Assembly: GCA_947564735.1 (NCBI GenBank)
Contig: CANOEC010000014.1
Coordinates: 30,244 to 94,243 of the forward strand
Direction: 5' to 3'
Source of the DNA: an uncultured Lachnospiraceae bacterium
Lineage (GTDB): Bacteria; Bacillota; Clostridia; Lachnospirales; Lachnospiraceae
DNA: 64,000 nucleotides
Shown: positions 41,786-51,736 of the stretch, piece by piece
Position numbering within the stretch: the stretch's first letter is position 1
How the letters are laid out: every line of letters starts with the position of its first letter
The notes under the pieces: model-generated
Databases searched by the model: none
Told to the model about the DNA's origin: nothing
Seen by the model: only the letters and a program-made list of their open reading frames with translations
Translations under genes and position numbers: made by a program

Positions 41786-43468
41786 TTATTCTTGCCGATT
41801 TGCTGATATTTTATACAAATTGAACCAGTATCTTTCCAGAAGATAGCTGCCGATTTCTTCAATCCGCATTCCTTCTGCTGACCATTCTTTTATGATATCG
41901 TCTCTGCTGTTAAAACTGCCGACGAACCAGACGTTTCTGCCAGCTTCACACCATTCTTTCACCACCTGCGCTTCCTCCACCACACCGTAAGGTCTGATGA
42001 TATCCTGTATCAAAGTCTCCGGCGTACCACACCAGAGATAACTTTCTGTGCTGCAATCAAGATAATAAGAAGTGACCGCCTGCACTTGATCAAAATTATA
42101 AACAACAATATCCTCCGGTGCAATGGAAGATAATGCCTCACTTGTCTTACGCATAAGCAGCATCTTGTATTCTTCCTCACCCATAAAAGCACGGTAGTCG
42201 CGAAGCCCGATGACGCTGACACCGAGTACGACAACAACAATGGCAGTCCGCAGAACTTTTTCTTTTAAGTTATGGCATGAAACACACACATCGTTCCACA
42301 TATCATGCAGTCCCACCGCAAAGGCGAGCCAGAAACAACCTAACGCCGGAATCATATAACGGTACACAAAAATTGGACGGACAGTCACAGATGCCGCAAA
42401 CCCAAACAATACAAGTCCTGCAAGAACGCCAATTCCTGCTACGATGAAACCAAAACGGTCTCTATGGACCGGCTCCGGATGATGACAAGCCATCTCTATA
42501 CTTTTCCAATCATTATCCGCGCATTTCTCTAAATTTATCTCTTTTTCTTCATTTTGTCTGCCATTGTGGTAGAGTTTTATTTGTTTTCTTAATTCATATC
42601 CAAACACTGCCGCATACATGATACATAATATCACCGCCAAAATAGTACTCAATGTTCCATTCGTGAACGCCGGCTTCATCACAAACTTCACACAGCCTCC
42701 TAAGGAACGCCAAGTCAGCGGAAGAATCCAGTAATTCTCATTCACTGCCGTAATCTGCTGAAACAGTGTATAGAGCCACGGCGCATAACAGACAATCGAA
42801 ACCGCCACCCATAATACCCACTCTTTGATTCTATCTCTGTCCCTCATGATAAATACAATAAGCACATACAAATAAACCACGATTACCGCAACACATGCAA
42901 AATACTGCGTATATGCCGCCGCAAGTCCGTAACATGCCAATGCAGCTCCATGAACCTGCACTGCCGTCTGCCCGCCCTCTGCTGTAATCATTCCGTAAGC
43001 ATGCAGAAATGCCGCCGTCACAAACCAAAGTGCATAGCCATACATCCGCACTTCCACCGTATAAGCGCTAAGCTGCGGCATGGCAACCGTGCAAAATAAA
43101 AACAACCCGCCCGTAAACATGCCGAATCTCTTACGGATAAAGGTCACACTGTACACAGTCAACGCCAAATACGGCAATACCGAAACCATCTTGGCAATCA
43201 TGACCGGGTTTGTCTGTGTCGATATTAGTTTACATAAGTCTACAAAAAATTTGACAATGCAATAGTACAGCGGCGGGTGCACATCCCGCGCCGTAAACGC
43301 AACTAAATCACCGTAGGAATGCTCTATCATTCCCACGGTGAACAATTCATCATACCAGATATCACTGCTGAAGCATAACGTCAGACTTTTGCCCAGCATC
43401 ATCACGCTTACTCCGAGCAGGAGATATCCCAAGATATCCCCGCCCGCCATTTTCTGTTTTTGGTTCAT
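41786..43468 (-). CDS. GT-C fold membrane glycosyltransferase-like protein (GT39/ArnT type)
   Basis: This 560-residue protein has about 11-12 membrane segments. The first outside loop contains DIWYDELFTVG and TARDVHPPLYYCIVKFF. The D-E and H-P-P-L-Y pattern is typical of PMT/ArnT-like transferases that use polyprenyl-phosphate sugars. A soluble C-terminal domain follows (EDIVVYNFDQVQAVTSYYLD). Its ATG overlaps the thrS stop (ATGA), so it is coupled to thrS. The substrate is unknown. The frame extends 25 codons upstream into thrS, which was rejected. Confidence 0.8.
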   Translation of the reverse strand: MNQKQKMAGGDILGYLLLGVSVMMLGKSLTLCFSSDIWYDELFTVGMIEHSYGDLVAFTARDVHPPLYYCIVKFFVDLCKLISTQTNPVMIAKMVSVLPYLALTVYSVTFIRKRFGMFTGGLFLFCTVAMPQLSAYTVEVRMYGYALWFVTAAFLHAYGMITAEGGQTAVQVHGAALACYGLAAAYTQYFACVAVIVVYLYVLIVFIMRDRDRIKEWVLWVAVSIVCYAPWLYTLFQQITAVNENYWILPLTWRSLGGCVKFVMKPAFTNGTLSTILAVILCIMYAAVFGYELRKQIKLYHNGRQNEEKEINLEKCADNDWKSIEMACHHPEPVHRDRFGFIVAGIGVLAGLVLFGFAASVTVRPIFVYRYMIPALGCFWLAFAVGLHDMWNDVCVSCHNLKEKVLRTAIVVVVLGVSVIGLRDYRAFMGEEEYKMLLMRKTSEALSSIAPEDIVVYNFDQVQAVTSYYLDCSTESYLWCGTPETLIQDIIRPYGVVEEAQVVKEWCEAGRNVWFVGSFNSRDDIIKEWSAEGMRIEEIGSYLLERYWFNLYKISANRQE

Positions 43469-45447
43469 TCTTTCTGCGCCTGCTTCTTTGCGTCTTCCTG
43501 TACCACTTCCTGACGAATCTCCTTCGTCCTGATTTCCTTGCAAATCTGGTCAATAAACTCCTGCAGCGGTTTCACGCCTTCGTCACCCGCATAGCGGCTT
43601 CTGACAGATACCGTCTTATCCTCCGCCTCCTGCGCGCCGACCACTAACATGTATGGCACTTTGGCAAGCCTTGCCTCACGAATCTTGAAGCCAATCTTCT
43701 CGGAACGATTGTCTACCGTCACATCAATCTCATTTCGTGCCAGCTCTTTTCTGACCTCCTCGGCATATTCCTCATACTTCTCGGAAATCGGAAGCACACG
43801 AACCTGTTCGGGACACAGCCATGTGGGGAACTTGCCCGCATATTTCTCAATAAGCCATGCCAGCGTTCTCTCATAACATCCAAGAGAGGTTCTATGAATG
43901 ATACATGGACGCACTCTGTCGCCGTTCTGGTCGATGAAATACATGTCAAACTGTTCCGCCAAAAGAGCATCCCACTGGATGGTAATCATCGTATCTTCTT
44001 TGCCGTATACGTTCTTGGCATTGATATCCACCTTCGGACCATAGAATGCCGCTTCTCCCACATCCTCCACGAAAGGAAGCTCCAGTTCTTCCAAAATATT
44101 GCGGATATGCGCCTCCGTCTCATTCCATACCTCAGGTTCACCAATATATTTCTCCGGATTCTCCGGATCCCATTTGGACAAATGCCATGTAATATCATCA
44201 AGCAGTCCTAAGGTTGACATAACATATTTTGCCAGTGCAATACACCCTTTAAACTCTTCTACCATCTGATCCGGTCTGACAATCAGGTGTCCTTCTGAAA
44301 TCGTAAACTGACGCACGCGGGTCAGACCGTGCATCTCCCCCGAATCCTCATTTCTAAAAAGCGTAGATGTCTCGCCGTAACGAATCGGCAGATCGCGGTA
44401 GGAATGCTGGGTATTCTTGTAGCAGTAATACTGGAACGGGCAGGTCATGGGACGCAGTGCAAACACTTCCTTATCCTTCTCCTCGTCACCCAGCACGAAC
44501 ATGCCGTCTTTATAGTGATCCCAGTGCCCGGACATTTTATACAAGTCACTCTTCGCCATGAGCGGCGTCTTCGTTCTCACATAGCCCCACTCTTTGTCCT
44601 CCAAGTCCTCAATCCAGCGCTGTAACTTCATAACCATCTTCGTGCCCTTCGGCAGCAGAAGCGGTAATCCTTGTCCGATGACGTCTACAGTGGTAAACAA
44701 TTCCATCTCGCGCCCTAATTTATTATGGTCGCGGCGCTTGATATCTTCCAAATGCTCCAGATACGCTTCCAGCTCCTCCTTCTTCGGGAACGCCGTACCA
44801 TAAATACGCTGCAACTGCGCTTTGTTGGAATCGCCCCTCCAATATGCCATGGAGGAGGAAGTCAGCTTATATGCTTTAATGTTCTTCGTACTCATCAGAT
44901 GCGGTCCGGCACACAAATCCACGAATCCGCCCTGATCGTAGAAGGAAATCTCTGCATCTTCCGGCAGGTCGCGAATCAGCTCCACCTTATAAGGCTCACC
45001 CTTTTCTTCCATGAATTTGATTGCCTCGGCTCTCGGCAGGGTAAACCGTTCAAGCTTGTGCCCTTCCTTGATGATTTTCTTCATCTCCGCTTCCAGCCTG
45101 TCCAAGTCCTCTCTGGAAAAAGGCTCCGCATCAAAATCATAATAGAATCCGTCCTCAATCGCCGGACCAATCGTCACCTTTGCATTCGGGAAAAGTCTCT
45201 TCACCGCTTCCGCCAAAACATGTGACGCGGTATGTCTGATGACCTTTAGCCCTTCCGCATCATTTGCGGTCAAAATATTTAAGTTACAGTCCTTGTCAAT
45301 GACCATCCGCAAATCCTCAACCTTGCCATCCACTTCTCCGGCGCATGCCGCGCGTGCAAGCCCTTCAGAAATATCCATGGCAATGTCGTATATGCTCATT
45401 GCCTGCGCATACTCTTTCACGGAACCGTCTTTTAATGTAATTTTCAT
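43465..45447 (-). CDS. thrS: Threonyl-tRNA synthetase
   Basis: This 660-residue class II synthetase has the TGS domain (MKITLKDGSVKEYAQAMSIY), the editing domain with HTASHVLAEAVKRLFP and YDQGGFVDLCAGPH, the catalytic core (RYGETSTLFRNEDSGEMHGL, HRTSLGCYERTLAWLIE) and an anticodon-binding domain. The ATG at 45447 has GGAGG 5 bases upstream; the one at 45462 does not. A T-box and a small membrane-protein gene precede it on the same strand, and expression should rise when tRNA-Thr is uncharged. Confidence 0.97.
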   Translation of the reverse strand: MKITLKDGSVKEYAQAMSIYDIAMDISEGLARAACAGEVDGKVEDLRMVIDKDCNLNILTANDAEGLKVIRHTASHVLAEAVKRLFPNAKVTIGPAIEDGFYYDFDAEPFSREDLDRLEAEMKKIIKEGHKLERFTLPRAEAIKFMEEKGEPYKVELIRDLPEDAEISFYDQGGFVDLCAGPHLMSTKNIKAYKLTSSSMAYWRGDSNKAQLQRIYGTAFPKKEELEAYLEHLEDIKRRDHNKLGREMELFTTVDVIGQGLPLLLPKGTKMVMKLQRWIEDLEDKEWGYVRTKTPLMAKSDLYKMSGHWDHYKDGMFVLGDEEKDKEVFALRPMTCPFQYYCYKNTQHSYRDLPIRYGETSTLFRNEDSGEMHGLTRVRQFTISEGHLIVRPDQMVEEFKGCIALAKYVMSTLGLLDDITWHLSKWDPENPEKYIGEPEVWNETEAHIRNILEELELPFVEDVGEAAFYGPKVDINAKNVYGKEDTMITIQWDALLAEQFDMYFIDQNGDRVRPCIIHRTSLGCYERTLAWLIEKYAGKFPTWLCPEQVRVLPISEKYEEYAEEVRKELARNEIDVTVDNRSEKIGFKIREARLAKVPYMLVVGAQEAEDKTVSVRSRYAGDEGVKPLQEFIDQICKEIRTKEIRQEVVQEDAKKQAQKE

Positions 45448-45560
45448 GTCTGCTGCCTCCATTCTATCATTTTTCTAGGTCCTCATATCGATTAACATTT
45501 GTTCTTTTCAATTCTCATTTTAATTGACCTTTGATTTTCTCAGTCCTTATATCAGCTTTT

Positions 45561-45827
45561 TCATACATTATGGCTGTCATTGTTGCCATTTTCATTACCA
45601 TTATGGCATCCGTTACCAGAATTATTACTTCCATTATTGCTGCAAACCGAAATTCCGACGCCTTGCGTCAACGGTGCCGTCAAAAGACCAATACAAATTC
45701 CCGCCAGCAGACAGATCGCGCCAAGCAGGAAGAAATCCAATCCTTTGAGCGTAAAGTCGCCTTTCATAAGCTCTGTGGTCTTCTCTTTTACCTGTGCTGC
45801 TCTTTCTTTCAATTCTGTTGTTTTCAT
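45561..45827 (-). CDS. Small membrane protein with Asn/Gly-rich tail, between T-box and thrS
   Basis: This 88-residue protein begins MKTTELKERAAQVKEKTTEL, a charged helix. One membrane segment follows (LDFFLLGAICLLAGICIGLL), then an Asn/Gly/His-rich tail (NNGSNNSGNGCHNGNENG). GGAGG lies 6 bases before the ATG at 45827. It lies between the T-box terminator and thrS, so it should be induced by threonine starvation. I do not recognise a function. The His- and Asn-rich tail might bind metal. Confidence 0.75.
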   Translation of the reverse strand: MKTTELKERAAQVKEKTTELMKGDFTLKGLDFFLLGAICLLAGICIGLLTAPLTQGVGISVCSNNGSNNSGNGCHNGNENGNNDSHNV

Positions 45828-45898
45828 AGAGTTCCTCCTTTTTCTTTCCAACTCATTTACTGTGCTTCCGCTCTTTTGTAAAATTTCCTATTATGATA

Positions 45899-46140
45899 CA
45901 AAAAATCCCCTGCATGACCATTACGGTAATGCAGAGGACGTATTGTTTACGCGGTTCCACCTCGCTTGTTCTGTGCGCACATGACGGCTTACCAGAACCT
46001 CTCATTCGACTGTAACGTAAGTCAACGGACCGGATTGGGGTCACTCAGAGTTAGTTTTCAGATGGTTCCGGCAAAAGCGCTTCCAGCACATGGCGCTTCT
46101 CTCTGTTGCGTTCCGCATCCTACTCTTCTCATCAACGTGT
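45899..46140 (-). ncRNA. T-box leader, threonine specific
   Basis: The leader has, in order, an AGAGTAG motif, an AGAGAG bulge, a GAAAACTAACTCTGAG segment whose ACT probably is the Thr specifier codon, and the T-box proper AGGTGGAACCGCG (about 45949-45961). A terminator follows: TCCTCTGCAT pairing with ATGCAGGGGA (45906-45938) and a T6 run. Uncharged tRNA-Thr would stabilise the antiterminator. The specifier assignment is inferred from position. Confidence 0.92.
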
Positions 46141-46174
46141 TCATCATATGAAATACTATGCTTTTGTTTCTACT

Positions 46175-46203
46175 ATTCTATTCCATGCTAATTGAAATGT
46201 AAA
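46175..46203 (-). promoter_or_regulatory. Promoter of the T-box/thrS operon
   Basis: On the minus strand TTTACA (46198-46203), a 17-base spacer and TAGAAT (46175-46180) place the start near 46168, just ahead of stem I of the T-box. Confidence 0.75.
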
Positions 46204-46270
46204 GCACTTTTTATTCCGCCAGAAACTCACCCACCAAAAACCTTTCAAAAAATCCTGCAGCGATTGCCGG

Positions 46271-46738
46271 TCATAGTTTACATAACAACTCCTCTTCAAT
46301 AATCCTTGCAGCGCAGGCAATGATTTTTGCGCACGGTCTTGTCTCATAAAATTCCGGCGTCCGTATAGAAGGCTTCGCACTCTCCTCCACACTTTCCAGT
46401 CCGAGCAGCTCCTTACAGATAATCGTGCCGTACTCTTCCTTGAAGCGTGCGCTCATCTTTCTGACCAGCGCATAAATATGCTCCTTCGCCGCCTCGTCCT
46501 GCGGGTCACCGTTGCCCTCTTTCAATCCTGCCAGCATCGCCATGGATGACACCGCACCGCATACCTCACGCATCCTGCCGACGCCTGCGCCCATTGCGCT
46601 GGACATCTTAAGCGCCGTCATACGATCCATGCCAAAACAATCCGCATACGTTGCAAAAACAGCCTGCGCACAGTTATATCCTTCTTTAAATGTCTCCACT
46701 GCCTGTCCCGTGCGGGACTCAAATTGTTCCTGTTCCAT
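46271..46738 (-). CDS. C_GCAxxG_C_C family protein
   Basis: This 155-residue protein has the family cysteines in GYNCAQAVFATYADCFG, REVCGAVSSMAM, IICKELLG and PCAKIIACAARI. The family is thought to be redox- or metal-related, but its function is not established. No signal peptide is present. It lies just upstream of the thrS promoter on the same strand. Confidence 0.88.
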   Translation of the reverse strand: MEQEQFESRTGQAVETFKEGYNCAQAVFATYADCFGMDRMTALKMSSAMGAGVGRMREVCGAVSSMAMLAGLKEGNGDPQDEAAKEHIYALVRKMSARFKEEYGTIICKELLGLESVEESAKPSIRTPEFYETRPCAKIIACAARIIEEELLCKL

Positions 46739-46817
46739 ACTTTATTTCCCGCATACCACATAGACCGCCGGCATTTCCATTTCCAGCAATGCGGCGTCCT
46801 GTATGCATTCCTATCCT

Positions 46818-47324
46818 CTATGCATTCTTACCGCAGCACTTCTTATACTTTTTGCCGCTTCCGCACGGACACGGGTCATTCGGATACACCTTCGGCGCCT
46901 TGTGGATTGTGGTGGACTCCTTCTGTTCCTTGTACAGAGCCTTCTTCTTCTCTTCATCGAAGATATCGTTCCACTCTTCCAACCCGTAGAGCCAGTCCGC
47001 TCCTGCCGCTACCATATTTTTATAGAGCAGCTCTTTCTCAAAACCAAGATTTACCTCAGTATCTTCTTCCATCTCCTCTATCGGATTCGCCTGTTTCAGA
47101 CTGTCGTTGATACCGTCCAAGAAACCGACCATCGTCATGATATCAACACTATATTTCTCCGCTAACTCCTTAACGGTTCCCTTCACAGTCTCATCGGGCG
47201 TTTTAAGCAGCTGTGCATAAATTTCCTTTTCTTTTAAGAAATACGCAGACCAGAGTCTCTGCAAATCACCCTTGTTCGCTGTCTCGGAATATGCCATATC
47301 CCGCCATTGTTTCAATAATGCCAT
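46818..47324 (-). CDS. SEC-C metal-binding motif protein
   Basis: This 168-residue protein has a helical N-terminal domain ([20 protein letters not shown]) and ends with the zinc-binding SEC-C motif [17 protein letters not shown]. The motif is shared with the SecA C-terminus and often mediates ribosome or SecB contacts. AAAGGTGG precedes the ATG. Its role is unknown. Confidence 0.88.
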   Translation of the reverse strand: MALLKQWRDMAYSETANKGDLQRLWSAYFLKEKEIYAQLLKTPDETVKGTVKELAEKYSVDIMTMVGFLDGINDSLKQANPIEEMEEDTEVNLGFEKELLYKNMVAAGADWLYGLEEWNDIFDEEKKKALYKEQKESTTIHKAPKVYPNDPCPCGSGKKYKKCCGKNA

Positions 47325-47515
47325 CGTACTATACCACCTTTTATCCTAATAATATCAGACAACGCATGCACTGTACCCGTGCCATGCCTGTCCTATATCC
47401 GCACTGCAAAATCAGACTGCGGACATTTGATATCTAAGTATATAACATTTTCATAAAAAAGTAAAATTATATTTCCTTGCTTTTATCCTGCTTTTGTCGT
47501 CTTCCTGTCATCTTC

Positions 47516-48202
47516 TCAATTTAAGTCCTCAATTTCTATGCTCTTTGCTTTCTCTTTCCGTCTTTCTTTTCCAAAAGTATTGTTCCCTCTATCTTCGTTT
47601 TTCCTGCCGCCTTTTTCACTGTTACTTCTTTCACTCTTCCCTGCCTGCTGTTTCCCACTGTCTGTTTCCTCGTTTTTGCCGCTTCTTACCGCAGAAAAAA
47701 TACCAACGCCAAAAATGCCCGCCACAAGCACAATGATGACCGTTCCCCAGATTTTGGAGCGTCTTGCGTCCGCACGATATTTTTCCACCGTCTCTACGAC
47801 GAATTTTGTCTCCTCCGCTCCTGCAGCCATTTCAGCATCCAGCCCCTCTACATCAACCTCCACCTCAGCAAGTCCGTCTTGCTCCACATACCCCTCATTC
47901 CCCTGATAGATGACACGATACCAGCCGCCTTCTGCGGCTCCAACGGTAAAAACTAAATCATCCACCTGAAAAGTCATCAAAGTTTCCGCTGTTTTATCCG
48001 GCTCCGCCTTCATTTCAATGCGCTCCTTCGCTTTCATAACAGTACCCTGCTGCACTGTCTCTGCCGGCGCTGCATTTACACAAAGCGTAACCTGTCCCAT
48101 CCCCGCCAGTCCACAGAGTATGACTGCCATCGCAGCATACCCCCTAAGCTGCATTTTCATCTTTCCTTTATCATCTGCATTTTTCATTCCTCGTCTCAAC
48201 AT
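47516..48202 (-). CDS. Bacterial SH3-domain membrane protein
   Basis: This 228-residue protein has an N-terminal hydrophobic segment (about residues 22-44), an SH3b-like domain (about 55-112; RIEMKAEPDKTAETLMTF, then GWYRVIYQGNEGYVEQDGL), a second membrane segment (WGTVIIVLVAGIFGVGIF) and a highly charged Lys/Glu/Ser tail. If the first segment is cleaved, the SH3 domain is outside and the tail in the cytoplasm. Its ATG overlaps the end of the Wzy-like gene, with GGAG 9 bases upstream. It may sense wall glycan or polysaccharide. Confidence 0.78.
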   Translation of the reverse strand: MLRRGMKNADDKGKMKMQLRGYAAMAVILCGLAGMGQVTLCVNAAPAETVQQGTVMKAKERIEMKAEPDKTAETLMTFQVDDLVFTVGAAEGGWYRVIYQGNEGYVEQDGLAEVEVDVEGLDAEMAAGAEETKFVVETVEKYRADARRSKIWGTVIIVLVAGIFGVGIFSAVRSGKNEETDSGKQQAGKSERSNSEKGGRKNEDRGNNTFGKERRKEKAKSIEIEDLN

Positions 48203-49572
48203 TTTCTTGTGCTCCTTCCTTTTAATGCTTCTCCCCGAATCTTAATACCTGTCATTTTAACCTTTTCTTCCTTTTGAAACGCCGCAGACAAAAGCATCAC
48301 AAAATAAATTGTCAGCGTATTTGCTGACGGGTTCCAAAACAACAGCTGTATCATAAAAACAATTGATATTAAAACCAAAATACCCGTCACAGGTTTATCC
48401 AGTCCGTAATTTCTCCGCAGCCTTCCAATCAGAAAAATAAAAAATATTACGATAAAAATACCCACCGTTGCTCCCGCTTCACGAAAGCAAAGATAAAATC
48501 CGCTCTCCCCCTGCTTTACCGCCTCGACAAGCGGAAGGGCGAATCCTTTCCATGCTTTCCCAAACATGTTATCGCCAAGCGAAGACCACCTGTCTGCACT
48601 AATAATTGTTCCCGCAAAAATGATGCCAAGCGCCATAAGCGCTCCCTTATAGACACGCCGCATTTTCCGCATAACGAGCCGTTCCAAGTCAACCCCTTCT
48701 GGAATTTTATCCCAATAATGGAAAAAAAGAAGCCCGCCGGCAACCAGCAGTAAATCCAGATATACACTATGCTCCAGCGAATAAGAAAGTTCTGTCAGAA
48801 TCATCCGGGTATAACCTGTCAACAGACTCATATTACTCAGCATAAAGCCAAACAGAAAAAACATCTGCGCATTTCGCTTGACCATATGTGCTGTGGTCCT
48901 AAGTAAAACCGGCATTGCAATAAAATACGCCGTCATCAGCCACAGACTGATGCTATTCTGATTGACTAACAATGCCAGAAAGCCCACCCCAGTTACCGCC
49001 AGATAGAAGCAGGAACGCAGACGCTCCTTACAGAAACAATACCGATAGACACCGACCATACAAATCAAGAGAAAACAAGATGCCGCCGCCCCATTGTCCC
49101 CCATGACCCCGTATCCTTCCACCTGTATTCCGGTAAAATGCGGAAACAAAAAAACAGCGCAAACAAACAGTCCTCCATATAAGAGCACATCAAAATAAGT
49201 CTCTCTAAACTGCCTTCCCGATGACCCGCAAAGGTAAAGCATAACAAAAGCAAGCATTTCCGCGTTTCCCGAAAAGTCAATCGCCCCCTTATCCGGATCT
49301 TGGAACAACTTCAGAACAATTGACGCCACTTCATAGAAAATAACGAACACAACCATCAAGTCTGACCAATATCGTATCGGTCTAAATACCCCTCCTTCCT
49401 TTGGACACAGAAAAATATTTGCCGCCATCCATCCAAACGCCGCCAAAAAAAGCAGCAAGCTATAAACCGGAAAACCAGCTAATTTGATATCCTTTGTCAG
49501 AAGCATTGATATCGCAAGAAGAAATAAAATAAGTTTATCCGAAAGCCATATGGCATTGACTTTATCCGACAT
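48196..49572 (-). CDS. Polytopic membrane protein, O-antigen ligase/polymerase (Wzy)-like
   Basis: This 458-residue protein has about 12 membrane segments and a larger central outside loop (FPHFTGIQVEGYGVMGDNGAA), the layout of O-antigen polymerases and ligases. Sequence motifs in this family are weak, so the assignment rests on topology and context. It follows gmhA in the polysaccharide locus and may polymerise repeat units exported by the flippase. Confidence 0.65.
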   Translation of the reverse strand: MSDKVNAIWLSDKLILFLLAISMLLTKDIKLAGFPVYSLLLFLAAFGWMAANIFLCPKEGGVFRPIRYWSDLMVVFVIFYEVASIVLKLFQDPDKGAIDFSGNAEMLAFVMLYLCGSSGRQFRETYFDVLLYGGLFVCAVFLFPHFTGIQVEGYGVMGDNGAAASCFLLICMVGVYRYCFCKERLRSCFYLAVTGVGFLALLVNQNSISLWLMTAYFIAMPVLLRTTAHMVKRNAQMFFLFGFMLSNMSLLTGYTRMILTELSYSLEHSVYLDLLLVAGGLLFFHYWDKIPEGVDLERLVMRKMRRVYKGALMALGIIFAGTIISADRWSSLGDNMFGKAWKGFALPLVEAVKQGESGFYLCFREAGATVGIFIVIFFIFLIGRLRRNYGLDKPVTGILVLISIVFMIQLLFWNPSANTLTIYFVMLLSAAFQKEEKVKMTGIKIRGEALKGRSTRKC

Positions 49573-49646
49573 GTCGTTGTTCCTTTCTTATGATTCTATT
49601 TGACGATTTCATTTGACCACAGCAAATCCTGCAATTCTATCTCATT

Positions 49647-50294
49647 TCAAGCCTTCTCTTCTTCCCCAAACAGCTCCTCCTCCACCATCAGGCACAGACA
49701 ATGATAGATTGGCAGATGGAGTTCCTGTACCTTGTACGTTTCCTGTTCCTCTACAGCAATCGCAACATCCGCCATATGCGCCAGTCTGCCTCCACCCTTT
49801 CCTGTAAGGGCAATCACTTTCAGCCCCTGCGCTTTTGCCACAATTGCTGCATATAGGATATTTTCCGAATTTCCCGATGTAGAGATTCCAAGAAAAACAT
49901 CATTCTCTTCTCCATATCCCAGAATCTGCTGTGCAAAACAAAGTTTTCCATCCACGTCATTCAAAAAAGCCGTATTCAGACTGTTATGGTTACTCAGTGC
50001 AATTGCAGGCAGCGCCTGCTGCAGTTTATCGGACAGTTCCCTTCCCATATGATGGTCGATGCCCTCTAGTTTCGTTTTCAAGACTTCATCCAGTTCTCTG
50101 GGCAGGACAAACCCCTTCATCAGTTCGCCCACAATATGTTCCGCGTCTGCCGCACTCCCGCCGTTTCCGGCAATCAACAGCTTTCCATGTTGCCTAAAGC
50201 ACGCTGTTAAAATTACAAAAGCTTCATCTATAGATTCTCTTCCGGATTCTAAAACCGGATATCTTTGTATTAACTCATCAATATAGTTTTTCAT
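49647..50294 (-). CDS. gmhA: Sedoheptulose-7-phosphate isomerase (SIS domain)
   Basis: This 215-residue cytoplasmic enzyme converts sedoheptulose 7-phosphate to D-glycero-D-manno-heptose 7-phosphate. It has the SIS core LLIAGNGGSAADAEHIVGEL, FLGISTSGNSENILYA and VIALTGKGGGRLAHMADVAI, and the active-site region YKVQELHLPIYHCLCLMVEE. It is the first committed step of the nucleotide-heptose pathway; hddA and the hddC-gmhB fusion lie upstream on the same strand. Confidence 0.92.
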   Translation of the reverse strand: MKNYIDELIQRYPVLESGRESIDEAFVILTACFRQHGKLLIAGNGGSAADAEHIVGELMKGFVLPRELDEVLKTKLEGIDHHMGRELSDKLQQALPAIALSNHNSLNTAFLNDVDGKLCFAQQILGYGEENDVFLGISTSGNSENILYAAIVAKAQGLKVIALTGKGGGRLAHMADVAIAVEEQETYKVQELHLPIYHCLCLMVEEELFGEEEKA

Positions 50295-50391
50295 CGTTAT
50301 GATTCCATCCCGATATTTACTTCATCTCATTGCCGCTTTGGCTGGTTTCTTCTTTAATTATATAAAAAGGCAAGTACCGAATATTGGGCAG

Positions 50392-51663
50392 TCATGAATC
50401 ATGATCGAGTATCTTTTTGACACATTCCAAAAGACTGTGTGCAGTCAAAACACCCTCCACTTTCTCCGGACCAAGATACGCAACGTTACAACCTGCATTT
50501 CTGCCCGCTTCTACATCACTGACCGAATCACCGACCATCCATGAATTTTGTAAATCAATATGATACTTCTTAGCAGCCTGCAAGAATAACCCCGGCTTTG
50601 GTTTTCTGCAGTCGCAGACTTTTTTATAAGCAGTCCGTTCACCGGCATAGCCTCTGTCCGGATGATGCGGACAACAGAAAATATCATCTATATAGGCTCC
50701 CTCACTCCCTAACAATGTCTCCATCTTATTATGAATTTCTACCAGTTCCTCCCATGATACCTCCCCTCTGGCAATGACCGGCTGATTAGTGATTACAATC
50801 ACAAGGTATCCGCTCTTGTTAATCAGCCTGACCGCCTCTGATACGCCGTCCAATAATACAAAATCATCTATATCCTTCAAAAATCCTACATATTTGTTGA
50901 TGGTTCCATCCCTGTCCAGAAAAATAGCTTTCTGCTTCACCGATAAATTTCTTTTTGCCGCCAGCCCGGATTTGACATCCTGTTCCACCGCATAATATCT
51001 GTCCGGCGTTCCCATGTCTTTGACATACTCCGGAGAATCGTAAATCGATAGCTGCCGCCTCTCAATCAACGGCTTTAGGATATCACGGTCCAAATCCCTC
51101 TTTTCTGGCATCTTAAATTGCTCCAAAAGCGCAGGCGAAAGTATATGCAGACCGGCATTCACCCTGTTTTTATACCATTTTCGTTCATCTTCTTTTGTCA
51201 GCCATTTTGTGACGATTCCCTCCCTGTCAGCAACTATAATACCGCTATCATATGGATGGCTGTTAGGATGGGTGAATATCGTCGCCAGTGCATGGTTCTT
51301 CCGGTGCGCCGCAAAAAACAGCGAAAAATCCACATCAAAAAGAATGTCCCCGTTAAGCAGAAGAAAATCCTCTGCAATGATTTCCTTCAAATAATAAAGC
51401 GCACCTGCCGTTCCAAGCGGCGTATCCTCTTTGATATAGGTTATATGTACACCATACTGCCCACCATCTCCAAAATAGTCTTCTATTACATGTCCCAGAT
51501 AACCAATCACCAGAATAATATCTGTAAAATGATACTTTTTCAGACGCTCTATCTGATACGCAAGGATTGGTTTGCCGTCTATTTTTATCATTGGTTTGGG
51601 AACTTCTGCGTTTATGGATGCAATTCTTGTTCCTCTTCCTCCAGCCATGATTACTGTTTTCAT
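50392..51663 (-). CDS. Fused heptose-1-phosphate nucleotidyltransferase and heptose-bisphosphate phosphatase
   Basis: This 423-residue protein has two enzymes in one chain. Residues 1 to about 235 are a nucleotidyltransferase (VIMAGGRGTRI, EVPKPMIKIDGKPIL, LLNGDILFD), matching HddC. Residues about 245-423 are a HAD phosphatase of the GmhB type (IFLDRDGTINKYVGF, VITNQPVIARGE, the zinc loop CCPHHPDRGYAGERTAYKKV ending in CDCRKPKPG, then MVGDSVSDVEAG). The fusion removes the C1 or C7 phosphate and activates the heptose. It ends about 97 bases before gmhA. Confidence 0.88.
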   Translation of the reverse strand: MKTVIMAGGRGTRIASINAEVPKPMIKIDGKPILAYQIERLKKYHFTDIILVIGYLGHVIEDYFGDGGQYGVHITYIKEDTPLGTAGALYYLKEIIAEDFLLLNGDILFDVDFSLFFAAHRKNHALATIFTHPNSHPYDSGIIVADREGIVTKWLTKEDERKWYKNRVNAGLHILSPALLEQFKMPEKRDLDRDILKPLIERRQLSIYDSPEYVKDMGTPDRYYAVEQDVKSGLAAKRNLSVKQKAIFLDRDGTINKYVGFLKDIDDFVLLDGVSEAVRLINKSGYLVIVITNQPVIARGEVSWEELVEIHNKMETLLGSEGAYIDDIFCCPHHPDRGYAGERTAYKKVCDCRKPKPGLFLQAAKKYHIDLQNSWMVGDSVSDVEAGRNAGCNVAYLGPEKVEGVLTAHSLLECVKKILDHDS

Positions 51664-51736
51664 TCTTTACTCATACCTTTCTTTTCATCGACAGCTTGCA
51701 TAGAGAAAGCGTCTTTTGGCACCAGAACTCTATTAC

